From positions 62,001-126,000 of the forward strand of contig NZ_BDCH01000036.1 in the NCBI RefSeq assembly GCF_001613405.1: a stretch of 64,000 nucleotides of DNA, written 5' to 3'. A model generated the notes under the pieces. The model saw nothing but the letters and a program-made list of their open reading frames with translations. It was not told the DNA's origin and made no database searches. A program made the position numbers and the translations under genes. This stretch comes from Nocardia crassostreae (lineage in GTDB: Bacteria; Actinomycetota; Actinomycetes; Mycobacteriales; Mycobacteriaceae). This document shows positions 51,472-58,404 of the stretch, piece by piece (the stretch's first letter is position 1; every line of letters begins with the position of its first letter).

Positions 51472-51588
51472 ATGGATACCGAGTACCTGGCCTGGAGCGT
51501 CCTGGTCCCCATCCTCCGCGCGGCGGCCACCACCGGCCTACTCATCGGTTCGGTCGACCAATGGGCCAATATGAACGGCTACCGCTAG
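51472..51588 (+). CDS. 38-residue small ORF with strong Shine-Dalgarno
   Basis: ATG 51472 to TAG 51588; AGGAGG stands 6 bases upstream. The product has a mildly hydrophobic middle (LAWSVLVPILRAAATTGLLI) and a short polar end. Codon bias is good. It ends 7 bp before the convergent pspM stop. It could be a small membrane peptide. Evidence is limited to the ribosome-binding site and codon use. Confidence 0.5.
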   Translation: MDTEYLAWSVLVPILRAAATTGLLIGSVDQWANMNGYR

Positions 51589-51594
51589 TCCGGC

Positions 51595-52965
51595 TCACGG
51601 ATTGGCGCGGTAGCGGTCGTCGGCGAGATCGCTCAGCGCTTGGGCCCAGCCGTCGAGGCGGTCGGCCGCGTCGCGCAGGCCGACCATGGCCCAGCCGAGA
51701 TCGTCGGCCACCGCCGCGCTTTCGGGGACGGCGAGCACCCGGGCAGCGGCCGCGACCATGCCCTCGAATTCCACGACACCGTCGTCCAGACGGACCGAGG
51801 CGGCCCGAACGTGTTCGACCAGTGGCGCTTTCGCCGAGCCCAATACCTCCGCAGCCCGTTCCATGGCGACCACATCGGCGGCAAGGGCATGCAGCGCGGC
51901 GGCGCCGGACGACGCCGTGTCCAGGGTGTCGATCAAATCATCGGCGGGTAGTCGCCCGGACTTGGCGATCCGACCGCCCAGCCCGTGCAAGGCCCGCTCG
52001 GCCCGCACCAACCGGCTGATCGCCGCCCGTGCGGCAGATCGCACCGGCGGCAACTTCTTCGGCACGAACGACGCCTGCGGCAACGGTTCCTTGCGCAACT
52101 CCAGGTACCGCCGGACGGTCACCGCCGTCCCGGTCACCAGGGCCACCGCTCCGCCGCCGACCACGATCACCGCCCAGGCCGGAGCCGAAATCAACACGAG
52201 GCCAACGGTTCCCGCGGTGGTCAGCCCGGACGCGGTCCCCAACCGCAGACTCCGCCGCCGCGCCCGCCGCCGCTTGCGCAGCTCCCGCTCCCGCGGATCG
52301 GCCCACTTCCACACCGAGGCCAGCGCCTGCTCCCCCATCCCCCGCAAAGTCTCCGGCAGTCGCTGCGCCAACTCCTCCGGCTCGAACCCGGTCGGCGCCA
52401 ACGCCTCCCGCACGACCTCGGCGGCCTTCTCCCGCCGACCTCGCCGACCACCGCGCCCCTTGCCCTTGTCCGCCGCACGACCGGCCCCGCTGTCGTCGAA
52501 CCCGCCCCGCATCCCAGTCCGGCCATTCCGCCCCGTCGAAGCTCCCGCGGAGGTGCCCGCATCATCGCCGGTCTGCCACCTAGGCTGGGCCGCGCCACCT
52601 TGGTATGCCTGGTCTGGATGGGTGAATGCCTCAGCGCCGGTACGGAATCCGGTGCCGTCCGCTGGCTGTGGCTGCGTGTATGGCTGCCTGGGAATCGTGG
52701 CCGCATCGCGGGTATCGCCGTTGTCCGGGGCGTAGTGCCGCATGCCGGGGTGCGGGGCGCCGTGGTCGAATTCAGGGGCGGCGGGCTGGTGTGCCGGATT
52801 GATCGGTGTCGAATCGGGTTCGGGGACCTCGGTGGGGGGCTGTTCGCGCGAGGTGCGGCCGAAGGGTGAGGGGAACAGGGTGGTCAGTGCCGGGGCGGCG
52901 ACGCGGGGGCGGCGGAAACGGGCAGGGGAGGTTGCGGGATTGTGCTCGGCCCGCGAACTCCCCAT
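51595..52965 (-). CDS. pspM: PspM-like envelope-stress membrane protein (Rv2743c-like)
   Basis: A 456-residue protein. A long disordered N-terminus (about 1-230; Pro, Gly, Arg and Asp/Gln-rich) is followed by a basic helix (ERELRKRRRARRRSLRLGTA), two adjacent membrane helices (SGLTTAGTVGLVLISAPAWA, VIVVGGGAVALVTGTAVTV) and a helical C-terminal domain (ARAAISRLVRAERALHGLGG). M. tuberculosis Rv2743c (PspM), about 270 residues, lies at the same place and anchors PspA. The N-terminal extension is unusual in length. Operon order is clgR, pspA, pspM. Confidence 0.85.
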   Translation of the reverse strand: MGSSRAEHNPATSPARFRRPRVAAPALTTLFPSPFGRTSREQPPTEVPEPDSTPINPAHQPAAPEFDHGAPHPGMRHYAPDNGDTRDAATIPRQPYTQPQPADGTGFRTGAEAFTHPDQAYQGGAAQPRWQTGDDAGTSAGASTGRNGRTGMRGGFDDSGAGRAADKGKGRGGRRGRREKAAEVVREALAPTGFEPEELAQRLPETLRGMGEQALASVWKWADPRERELRKRRRARRRSLRLGTASGLTTAGTVGLVLISAPAWAVIVVGGGAVALVTGTAVTVRRYLELRKEPLPQASFVPKKLPPVRSAARAAISRLVRAERALHGLGGRIAKSGRLPADDLIDTLDTASSGAAALHALAADVVAMERAAEVLGSAKAPLVEHVRAASVRLDDGVVEFEGMVAAAARVLAVPESAAVADDLGWAMVGLRDAADRLDGWAQALSDLADDRYRANP

Positions 52966-52993
52966 CGGTTTCTTGCCTTTCGTGCCCTGAGCG

Positions 52994-53812
52994 CTACTGC
53001 TGGGCGGTTTGGCCCTTGTTCATCTGGGGCTGGGGCTGGGCGGGCTGGGTGGGGATGGACTGCTGCTGGCCGCCGGAGGGGAGGGCGTCGCCGCGCATGG
53101 AGGCGCGGATCTGCTCGAGGCGGTTGTGGCCCGCCATCTGGATGGAGGCCTGCTGGACTTCCATCATGCGGCCCTGGACGGAGTTGCCCGCCAGTTCGGC
53201 GGCGCCGAGGGCATTGGCGTAGCGGCGCTCGATCTTCTCGCGCACCGCGTCCAGGCTGGGGGTGGTGCCGGGGGCCGAGAGGGTGGAGTCCATCTGCTGT
53301 AGCGAGGCCGAGACCTGCTCCTGCATCTTGGCCTGCTCCAGCTGGGACAGCAGCTTGGTGCGCTCGGCGACCTTCTGCTGCAACAGCATGGCGTTCTGCT
53401 CGACGGCCTTCTTGGCCTGGGCGGCGGCCTGCAGCGACTGATCGTGCAGCACCTTCAGATCCTCGACGGCCTGTTCGGCGGTGACCAGCTGCGCGGCGAA
53501 CGCCTCGGCGGCATTGGTGTACTGGATCGTCTTCTCGGTATCGCCCGCGCCCGCCGCCTGATCGGCGAGCATGACCGCTTGGCGCGCATTGGCGTTCAAC
53601 TTCTCGACCTCGTCGAGCTGCCGGTTCAGCTTCATCTCCAGCTGGCGCTGGTTGCCGATCACCGACGCGGCCTGCTGCGACAGGGCCTGATGCTGGCGCT
53701 GGGCTTCCTCGATGGCCTGCTGGATCTGGACCTTCGGATCCGCATGCTCCTCGATCTTGGAATCGAAGAGGGCCATCATGTACTTCCAGGCCTTCACGAA
53801 CGGATTAGCCAT
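52994..53812 (-). CDS. pspA: PspA/IM30-family phage-shock protein (35-kDa antigen type)
   Basis: A 272-residue protein, almost entirely coiled coil (about 25-225): NPFVKAWKYMMALFDSKIEE, then EEAQRQHQALSQQAASVIGN and EDLKVLHDQSLQAAAQAKKA. A Gln/Pro-rich tail ends it. It oligomerises on stressed membranes (ESCRT-III-like family) and matches Rv2744c. The start at 53812 is chosen because the amphipathic MANPFVKAW helix is the conserved N-terminus. It sits between clgR and pspM in the stress operon. Confidence 0.94.
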   Translation of the reverse strand: MANPFVKAWKYMMALFDSKIEEHADPKVQIQQAIEEAQRQHQALSQQAASVIGNQRQLEMKLNRQLDEVEKLNANARQAVMLADQAAGAGDTEKTIQYTNAAEAFAAQLVTAEQAVEDLKVLHDQSLQAAAQAKKAVEQNAMLLQQKVAERTKLLSQLEQAKMQEQVSASLQQMDSTLSAPGTTPSLDAVREKIERRYANALGAAELAGNSVQGRMMEVQQASIQMAGHNRLEQIRASMRGDALPSGGQQQSIPTQPAQPQPQMNKGQTAQQ

Positions 53813-53999
53813 CGATTGATCCCGCCTCCATATGACGTGCCGCACTCGGTAGCGCGACATAGTGCGCGACCGTCACGCACCCGGTTGTCCCTGTCCATCC
53901 ACTGCATCGGCAGCCACGGAGGGAACCCCCGCGACTGCACGACGCCTCCGGCACGGAGCCTACAGAGAATTTATCCCTTTCGGCTCCAGCGCACAGCGA

Positions 54000-54422
54000 T
54001 CACTTGGCCGCGACCAGCACCAGCCGGTCCGACTTCGGCGCCGGAATGACGATTCGCGGACCGAAAACACCGTCCCCACCGCGCGGCGTGACCTTCGCAC
54101 CGGCCGCCGACAGCTGGGCGCTCGGCACGGCCGCGGGCGCGCTCGGCGCACCCACACCCACCGGCTCCGGCTGCTTGGCGGCGGCCTTGTCGGCCTCGGC
54201 CATGGCCGCGCCGACATCGAAGAGCACCTGCGCCAGCGGCAGATCCAGGGCCTGGCAGATGGCGGCCAGCAGCTCGCTGGAGGCCTCCTTGCGCCCGCGC
54301 TCCACCTCCGACAGGTACCCCAGGCTCACCCGTGCCGAGGTGGAGACCTCACGCAACGTCCGGCTCTGGGCGACCCGAGCGCGCCGCAGGCTTTCCCCGA
54401 TGGCTTCTCGCAGCAGCGTCAT
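54000..54422 (-). CDS. clgR: ClgR transcriptional activator
   Basis: A 140-residue XRE-type regulator. The helix-turn-helix (about 18-50) has LREVSTSARVSLGYLSEVER and GRKEASSELLAAICQALDLP. A flexible Ala/Pro-rich middle and a C-terminal conserved end (LVLVAAK) follow; in relatives the ClgR C-terminus is a ClpP degradation signal. It activates clp protease and psp genes in mycolata. The start at 54422 (gaggagaacg before it) removes a non-conserved upstream stretch. A SigE-like promoter lies 48-74 bp upstream. Confidence 0.93.
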   Translation of the reverse strand: MTLLREAIGESLRRARVAQSRTLREVSTSARVSLGYLSEVERGRKEASSELLAAICQALDLPLAQVLFDVGAAMAEADKAAAKQPEPVGVGAPSAPAAVPSAQLSAAGAKVTPRGGDGVFGPRIVIPAPKSDRLVLVAAK

Positions 54423-54469
54423 CTCGTTCTCCTCACACTCGTCTCGCCGGACCCAGCGTCTGACTGGAC

Positions 54470-54496
54470 AACGTCCGGCGTCGGCCGCGCGTTCCC
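54470..54496 (-). promoter_or_regulatory. SigE-like (ECF) promoter of clgR
   Basis: Minus strand GGGAAC (54496-54491), 17 bases, CGTT (54473-54470). This matches the mycobacterial SigE pattern GGAAC-N16-18-CGTT. In M. tuberculosis SigE drives clgR and the psp genes. It lies just past the cinA stop. Confidence 0.7.
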
Positions 54497-54504
54497 GGCC
54501 CCCA

Positions 54505-55029
54505 TCACCCGCCCGCAATGCTGCGGACGAGTTCGGTGACCGCGGCGCGGACCGAGCCCACCCTGATCGTCCACCGGTCTCCCGACAACTTCAACCGGAC
54601 GACCTCGGTGCCCTCCGGACCGGAGATACCGAGGAAGACCGTGCCGACCTCGCGACCGTCCTGCGGATCGGGCCCGGCGACACCGGTGAGCCCGACTCCC
54701 CAGTCGGCTCCGCAGCGGGTGCGGGCGCCGACGGCCAGCTGCTCCGCCGTGCTCGCGGCGACGGGACCGTCCGCTAGGAGCGTGTCGGTGCTCACACCGG
54801 CGAGAGCGTGTTTGAGATCGGTCGCGTAGACGATCAGTCCCCCGCGCAACACGGTGCTGGCGCCCGGAATTCCCGCGATGGTGGCGGCGAGGAGTCCGGC
54901 GGTCAGCGATTCCGCGGTCGCGACGGTCTGGCCCGCGGCGCGCAGGGCCGCCACCAGATCGGCGGCGGGCGCGAGCGCGGTCAGTGGGTCGGGCGACCCG
55001 GGCGGGGCGACGCGCACATCAGGCCGCAC
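54505..55029 (-). CDS. cinA: CinA C-terminal domain protein (nicotinamide-nucleotide amidase-like)
   Basis: A 174-residue protein corresponding to the CinA amidohydrolase domain alone (PncC), without the N-terminal MoaB-like domain. Motifs: TVATAESLTAGLLAATIAGI, GLIVYATDLKHALAGVSTD and GLTGVAGPDPQDGREVGTVF. It deamidates nicotinamide mononucleotide in characterised relatives. The start at 55029 overlaps the pgsA stop by 11 bp, so the two are coupled. Confidence 0.9.
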   Translation of the reverse strand: MRPDVRVAPPGSPDPLTALAPAADLVAALRAAGQTVATAESLTAGLLAATIAGIPGASTVLRGGLIVYATDLKHALAGVSTDTLLADGPVAASTAEQLAVGARTRCGADWGVGLTGVAGPDPQDGREVGTVFLGISGPEGTEVVRLKLSGDRWTIRVGSVRAAVTELVRSIAGG

Positions 55030-55693
55030 GACTGCCGCCGGGCGAACCGAACCACAACCGCGTCGCCTGCACCACGTAGTCGAGGCCGGTCACCACGGTG
55101 AGCACCACGGCCACATACATCAATGCCATTCCGGCGGTGGCGAATCCCCCGGACAACGGCAGCAACAGCACCGCGATCGCCACCGACTGCACCAGCGTCT
55201 TGAGCTTGCCGCCGCGCCCGGCCGGAATGACGCCGCGGCGCACCACCGCCAGCCGCAGCAGGGTCACGCCGAGTTCGCGGGCCACGATCACCAGGGTCAT
55301 CCACCAGGGCAGATCCCCGAGCATGGACAGCCCGATGAGCGCGGCGCCGATGAGCGCCTTGTCCGCGATGGGATCGGCGAGCTTGCCGAAATCGGTGACG
55401 AGGCCGTACTTCCGGGCCAGCTGCCCGTCGATGCGGTCGGTAATGGCGGCGACGCCGAACAGCGCGGCCGCCGCCCAACGCCAGCCGGGTTCGTGCCCGT
55501 CACCGGCGAACAGGGCCGCCAGGAACAGCGGCACGATCGCGATGCGCGCGATGGTGAGCACATTGGCGATGTTCATCAAGGGCACGGCCGCGGTCTCGAC
55601 CACGCCCGCGGGCTGCGGTACCGCCGTCAATCCGGGCCGTTGCGGCCCGGCGTCGGCCCAGCGGCCCTCCAGTTCGTCACGCTGCACCGTCAC
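55019..55693 (-). CDS. pgsA: CDP-diacylglycerol-glycerol-3-phosphate phosphatidyltransferase-like protein
   Basis: A 224-residue membrane enzyme from GTG 55693 (252 from 55777). The CDP-alcohol phosphotransferase motif is DRIDGQLARKYGLVTDFGKL and then ADPIAD. Membrane helices include IANVLTIARIAIVPLFLAAL and WWMTLVIVARELGVTLLRLA. It makes phosphatidylglycerol phosphate, the precursor of PG and cardiolipin. In M. tuberculosis the equivalent at this place is pgsA3. The longer start adds a Pro/Arg-rich leader without similarity, so the shorter one is preferred but not certain. Confidence 0.9.
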   Translation of the reverse strand: MTVQRDELEGRWADAGPQRPGLTAVPQPAGVVETAAVPLMNIANVLTIARIAIVPLFLAALFAGDGHEPGWRWAAAALFGVAAITDRIDGQLARKYGLVTDFGKLADPIADKALIGAALIGLSMLGDLPWWMTLVIVARELGVTLLRLAVVRRGVIPAGRGGKLKTLVQSVAIAVLLLPLSGGFATAGMALMYVAVVLTVVTGLDYVVQATRLWFGSPGGSRAA

Positions 55694-55812
55694 CAGCGCC
55701 CCCACCGGCCGCCAAACCGGCCATGGTTTCCGGACCATTCCTGTATGCGGGGGAGCTGGATGTGCGACACACCCCAAGCCTATCGGTATGGGGGCCGACT
55801 ACTGTGCACCCC

Positions 55813-56355
55813 ATGACAACACGGGCACCCCACAGTGGTTCGATCGACGGAACGACGGCTACCCAGCCGGTCGTCCGCCGAGCGCGAACCTCGGACGTGC
55901 CCGCGATCAAGCACCTCATCGATATCTACGCCGGGCGGATCCTGCTGGAGAAGAACCTGGTCACGCTGTACGAGGCGGTCCAGGAATTCTGGGTGGCGGA
56001 GAAGGACGGGCAGATCGTCGGCTGCGGGGCGCTGCACGTGCTGTGGGCCGATCTCGGCGAGGTGCGCACGGTGGCGGTGCACCCGGATGTCAAGGGCACC
56101 GGGGCCGGGCGGCTGCTGGTCGAGCAGTTGATCTCGGTCGCGAAGGAATTGCAGCTGAAGCGGCTGTTCGTGCTCACTTTCGAGGTGGATTTCTTCGCCC
56201 GCCACGGCTTCGTGGAAATCGACGGCACCCCGGTCACCGCCGAGGTCTACGCCGAGATGTGCCGCTCCTACGACACCGGCGTCGCCGAATTCCTCGACCT
56301 CAGCTACGTCAAGCCCAACACCCTCGGGAATACCCGAATGCTGTTGACGCTCTGA
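55813..56355 (+). CDS. argA: N-acetylglutamate synthase, GNAT type (Rv2747-like)
   Basis: A 180-residue acetyltransferase. The GNAT fold shows QPVVRRARTSDVPAIKHLID at the start, the acetyl-CoA motif EVRTVAVHPDVKGTGAGRLL and LKRLFVLTFEVDFFARHGFV. Rv2747, divergent from pgsA3, is the short non-classical ArgA that acetylates glutamate for arginine synthesis. Gene position and size match. The ATG at 55813 avoids a non-conserved leader. Confidence 0.88.
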   Translation: MTTRAPHSGSIDGTTATQPVVRRARTSDVPAIKHLIDIYAGRILLEKNLVTLYEAVQEFWVAEKDGQIVGCGALHVLWADLGEVRTVAVHPDVKGTGAGRLLVEQLISVAKELQLKRLFVLTFEVDFFARHGFVEIDGTPVTAEVYAEMCRSYDTGVAEFLDLSYVKPNTLGNTRMLLTL

Positions 56356-56392
56356 ATCTTCAGCAAGTTCCATCGACCGGAAAGAGCCATCA

Positions 56393-56677
56393 GTGCCGAT
56401 CTTCGCCGTCCACTACACCTACACCGAGGCCACCGTCGAGGCCCGCGCCGAGCACCGTCCGGAGCATCGGGCGTTCCTCAATGGCCTGGTCGACCAGGGC
56501 ATCGTCCTGACCAGCGGCCCGTACACCGATGGCCTGGGCGCGCTCATCCTGTTCCGGGCCGAGAGTGCCGAGGCCGTGCACGCGCTGCTCGATCAGGATC
56601 CGTTCCAGCGCAAGGGCCTGGTCGAGGCTCGCCGGGTCGCCGAATGGCTGCCGGTGATGGGCGCCTTCGCCTCCTGA
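56393..56677 (+). CDS. YciI-family protein
   Basis: A 94-residue ferredoxin-like-fold protein with the YciI pattern: FAVHYTYTEATVEARAEHRP, FLNGLVDQGIVLTSGPYTDG and a C-terminal HALLDQDPFQRKGLVEARRV. Conserved His and Asp residues suggest a small enzyme, but no activity is established. The GTG at 56393 follows ggaaagagcc. It lies 37 bp after argA and is probably co-transcribed. Confidence 0.85.
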   Translation: MPIFAVHYTYTEATVEARAEHRPEHRAFLNGLVDQGIVLTSGPYTDGLGALILFRAESAEAVHALLDQDPFQRKGLVEARRVAEWLPVMGAFAS

Positions 56678-56710
56678 GGACCCGCCGCCCGATCGGCCCG
56701 AACTCACCGA

Positions 56711-56986
56711 TTACTGTTGTTGTGCACGCGATTTCGCAGGCTCCGGCATCGAATCGGCCGCGCGGCAACCTAACCCCACGGCCAGCAACTGCTCGTGAAC
56801 GACCCGCAGCTCGGCGATCCGATCACGCGCCCGTTCCGTCGCGAGCCGTGCCTGCGACAGCCTTTCCATGGCGATCCCCAATACCACTCGTGCGGCATCG
56901 ACCCGCAGTGCCGCATCTGCGGCCGCCTCCTGCGCGTGCATCAGGGTGTCGCGAGTACGGCGGCCATCAGCCGTGGACAGTGCCAT
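56711..56986 (-). CDS. Small helical protein, unknown
   Basis: About 91 residues from ATG 56986: ALSTADGRRTRDTLMHAQEA, a long amphipathic helix AARVVLGIAMERLSQARLAT and ERARDRIAELRVVHEQLLAV, then a polar tail. It reads as a coiled coil with reasonable GC3 bias. No family is recognised. It sits beside a signalling island and could be a partner of it. Eight further codons upstream are possible. Confidence 0.5.
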   Translation of the reverse strand: MALSTADGRRTRDTLMHAQEAAADAALRVDAARVVLGIAMERLSQARLATERARDRIAELRVVHEQLLAVGLGCRAADSMPEPAKSRAQQQ

Positions 56987-57122
56987 GACCTCACGGTCCA
57001 CCCCACGCACGTCCGCGGGATAGAGGCCGAGGGCCCGGGACCAAGGACCCGGTCACGGCGGGACCGCGGCCTCCGACCGGGTCGGCGGGTTTCGGGGCCC
57101 GCACACCGGGAATCACCAACTC

Positions 57123-57386
57123 GTGCGGTTCGATCGTGACAGCCAACGAACCCGCCGGGAGTCTTCCGCACCGGGCCCGGACCGAAACTTCGTGCTGGGA
57201 CGCAGCCGCGTCCTGATCGCCTCGACCGCGCGATTGCTCGCGGTCAGTTCCGAACTCGCGTTCACCAACCAGCAGTTGCGCGAGGACTTGGCCTGTACTC
57301 TGCAGCGCTGCCGCGCGGTACGGTCCGGCCTGCGGCGTGACAATGTCCCCGGAGCGGTTACTCCGGTTGACTCCGGCACCGCTTGA
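57123..57386 (+). CDS. Small helical protein, unknown
   Basis: An 87-residue frame whose centre (SRVLIASTARLLAVSSELAF, TNQQLREDLACTLQRCRAVR) is a long amphipathic helix with high GC3. The first 20 codons are less biased, so the true start may be downstream. Short coiled-coil proteins of this kind often sit near ANTAR and PAS genes in actinobacteria. Function unknown. The antisense frames are weaker. Confidence 0.42.
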   Translation: MRFDRDSQRTRRESSAPGPDRNFVLGRSRVLIASTARLLAVSSELAFTNQQLREDLACTLQRCRAVRSGLRRDNVPGAVTPVDSGTA

Positions 57387-57798
57387 CAACCCACCTGAAA
57401 TGCCGGGAATTGTTGGCGCTCAGGCAATCTCGTCGCGAATCCGAACGCGCCGACCGCTGTCGGGACATGGAGACGAGCCCTCGACCGGGGTATAGTGATC
57501 GACAGAGTTCCCCCGAGTCCCGAAGCGCGGCTCCCCGCTTCACCGTGTCCCGGACTTGGAGGTCACCGTGGTTTTCGCCGCGATTCCATCGATCTGCGCC
57601 GCGTCGCTCGCCACGGCATTCAGGCGGTCGGCGACGGAGGGTACCGGTGCGCCGCGCGCGGCCGGCTCCCCTCCGGCGCTGCACCGGCCCCGGCGCGAAA
57701 ATACCTGCGTCGTAGCAATTGCTGAGCGGTCCCAGCAGCCACGATCGCACGGCTGAACCGACCGGCGCACCGCCGCCCAACCGGGATAGGCTATTGCG
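57387..57798. promoter_or_regulatory. Promoter region of the CheB-CheR operon
   Basis: About 410 bp with no convincing gene. A plus-strand TATAGT (57491-57496) is a plausible -10, giving a leader of nearly 300 nt before CheB, long for this genome. A stem GAAGCG/CGCTTC lies at 57522-57541. Because ANTAR proteins bind paired hairpins in leaders, this leader deserves folding. Confidence 0.45.
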
Positions 57799-58404
57799 AT
57801 GAACGACTCCCGCCGACTCCCCCCGGCCGAGAGTTACGGCGTGGTCGCGATCGCCTCATCCGCCGGAGGCATTACCGCCTTGAGCCGGGTGCTGGGACGT
57901 CTACCGGCGGTGTTCCCGGTTCCGGTGGTTGTCGTTCAGCATCTGGATCCGCGGCACGAGACGGTCATCGCCGATGTCCTGGGGCGTCGCTCGCGGCTTC
58001 CCGTCGTGCTGGCCCAAGCCGACACGCAGGCCGAACCCGGAACCGTGTACATCGCGCCGCCGAACTACCATCTGCTGGTCGGACCGAACGGTGAGTTCAC
58101 GCTGTCAAGTTCCGAACTCGTACATTTCGTGCGCCCTTCGGCGGATCTGTTGTTCGAGTCGATGGCTGGGGCGTACGGCCCGCGGGCCATCGCCTGTGTG
58201 CTGACCGGGTCCGGCAGCGACGGCGCAATGGGCGTCGGCGCGGTCAAATCCCGAGGCGGGACGGTGATCGTGCAGGATCCAGAGGAGGCGGAGTTCAGCG
58301 GCATGCCGGAGGCGGCAGTGAAAACCGGTGCGGTGGACTTCGTGCTGCCGCTCGACCAAATCGCGGAGGTCATCAGCGGACTGGTGGAGGGGAGCAACGC
58401 GTGA
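57799..58404 (+). CDS. Stand-alone CheB-type protein methylesterase
   Basis: A 201-residue CheB catalytic domain without the usual receiver domain. The triad is Ser20 (VVAIASSAGGITALSRVL), His48 (VVVVQHLDPRHETVIADVLG) and Asp141 (CVLTGSGSDGAMGVGAVKSR). CheB removes glutamyl methyl esters, or deamidates Gln, on receptor proteins. No chemoreceptor, CheA or CheW gene is nearby. Its stop overlaps the CheR start as GTGA, so methylesterase and methyltransferase are made together. Confidence 0.93.
   Translation: MNDSRRLPPAESYGVVAIASSAGGITALSRVLGRLPAVFPVPVVVVQHLDPRHETVIADVLGRRSRLPVVLAQADTQAEPGTVYIAPPNYHLLVGPNGEFTLSSSELVHFVRPSADLLFESMAGAYGPRAIACVLTGSGSDGAMGVGAVKSRGGTVIVQDPEEAEFSGMPEAAVKTGAVDFVLPLDQIAEVISGLVEGSNA

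Noticed and set aside
57522..57541. Hairpin considered as an ANTAR target
   Set aside because: It is a single stem with an 8-nt loop. ANTAR targets need two adjacent hexaloop hairpins.
57383..57780. Short frames on both strands upstream of CheB
   Set aside because: Arg/Pro-rich products, no ribosome site and weak codon bias; the region is kept as a leader.
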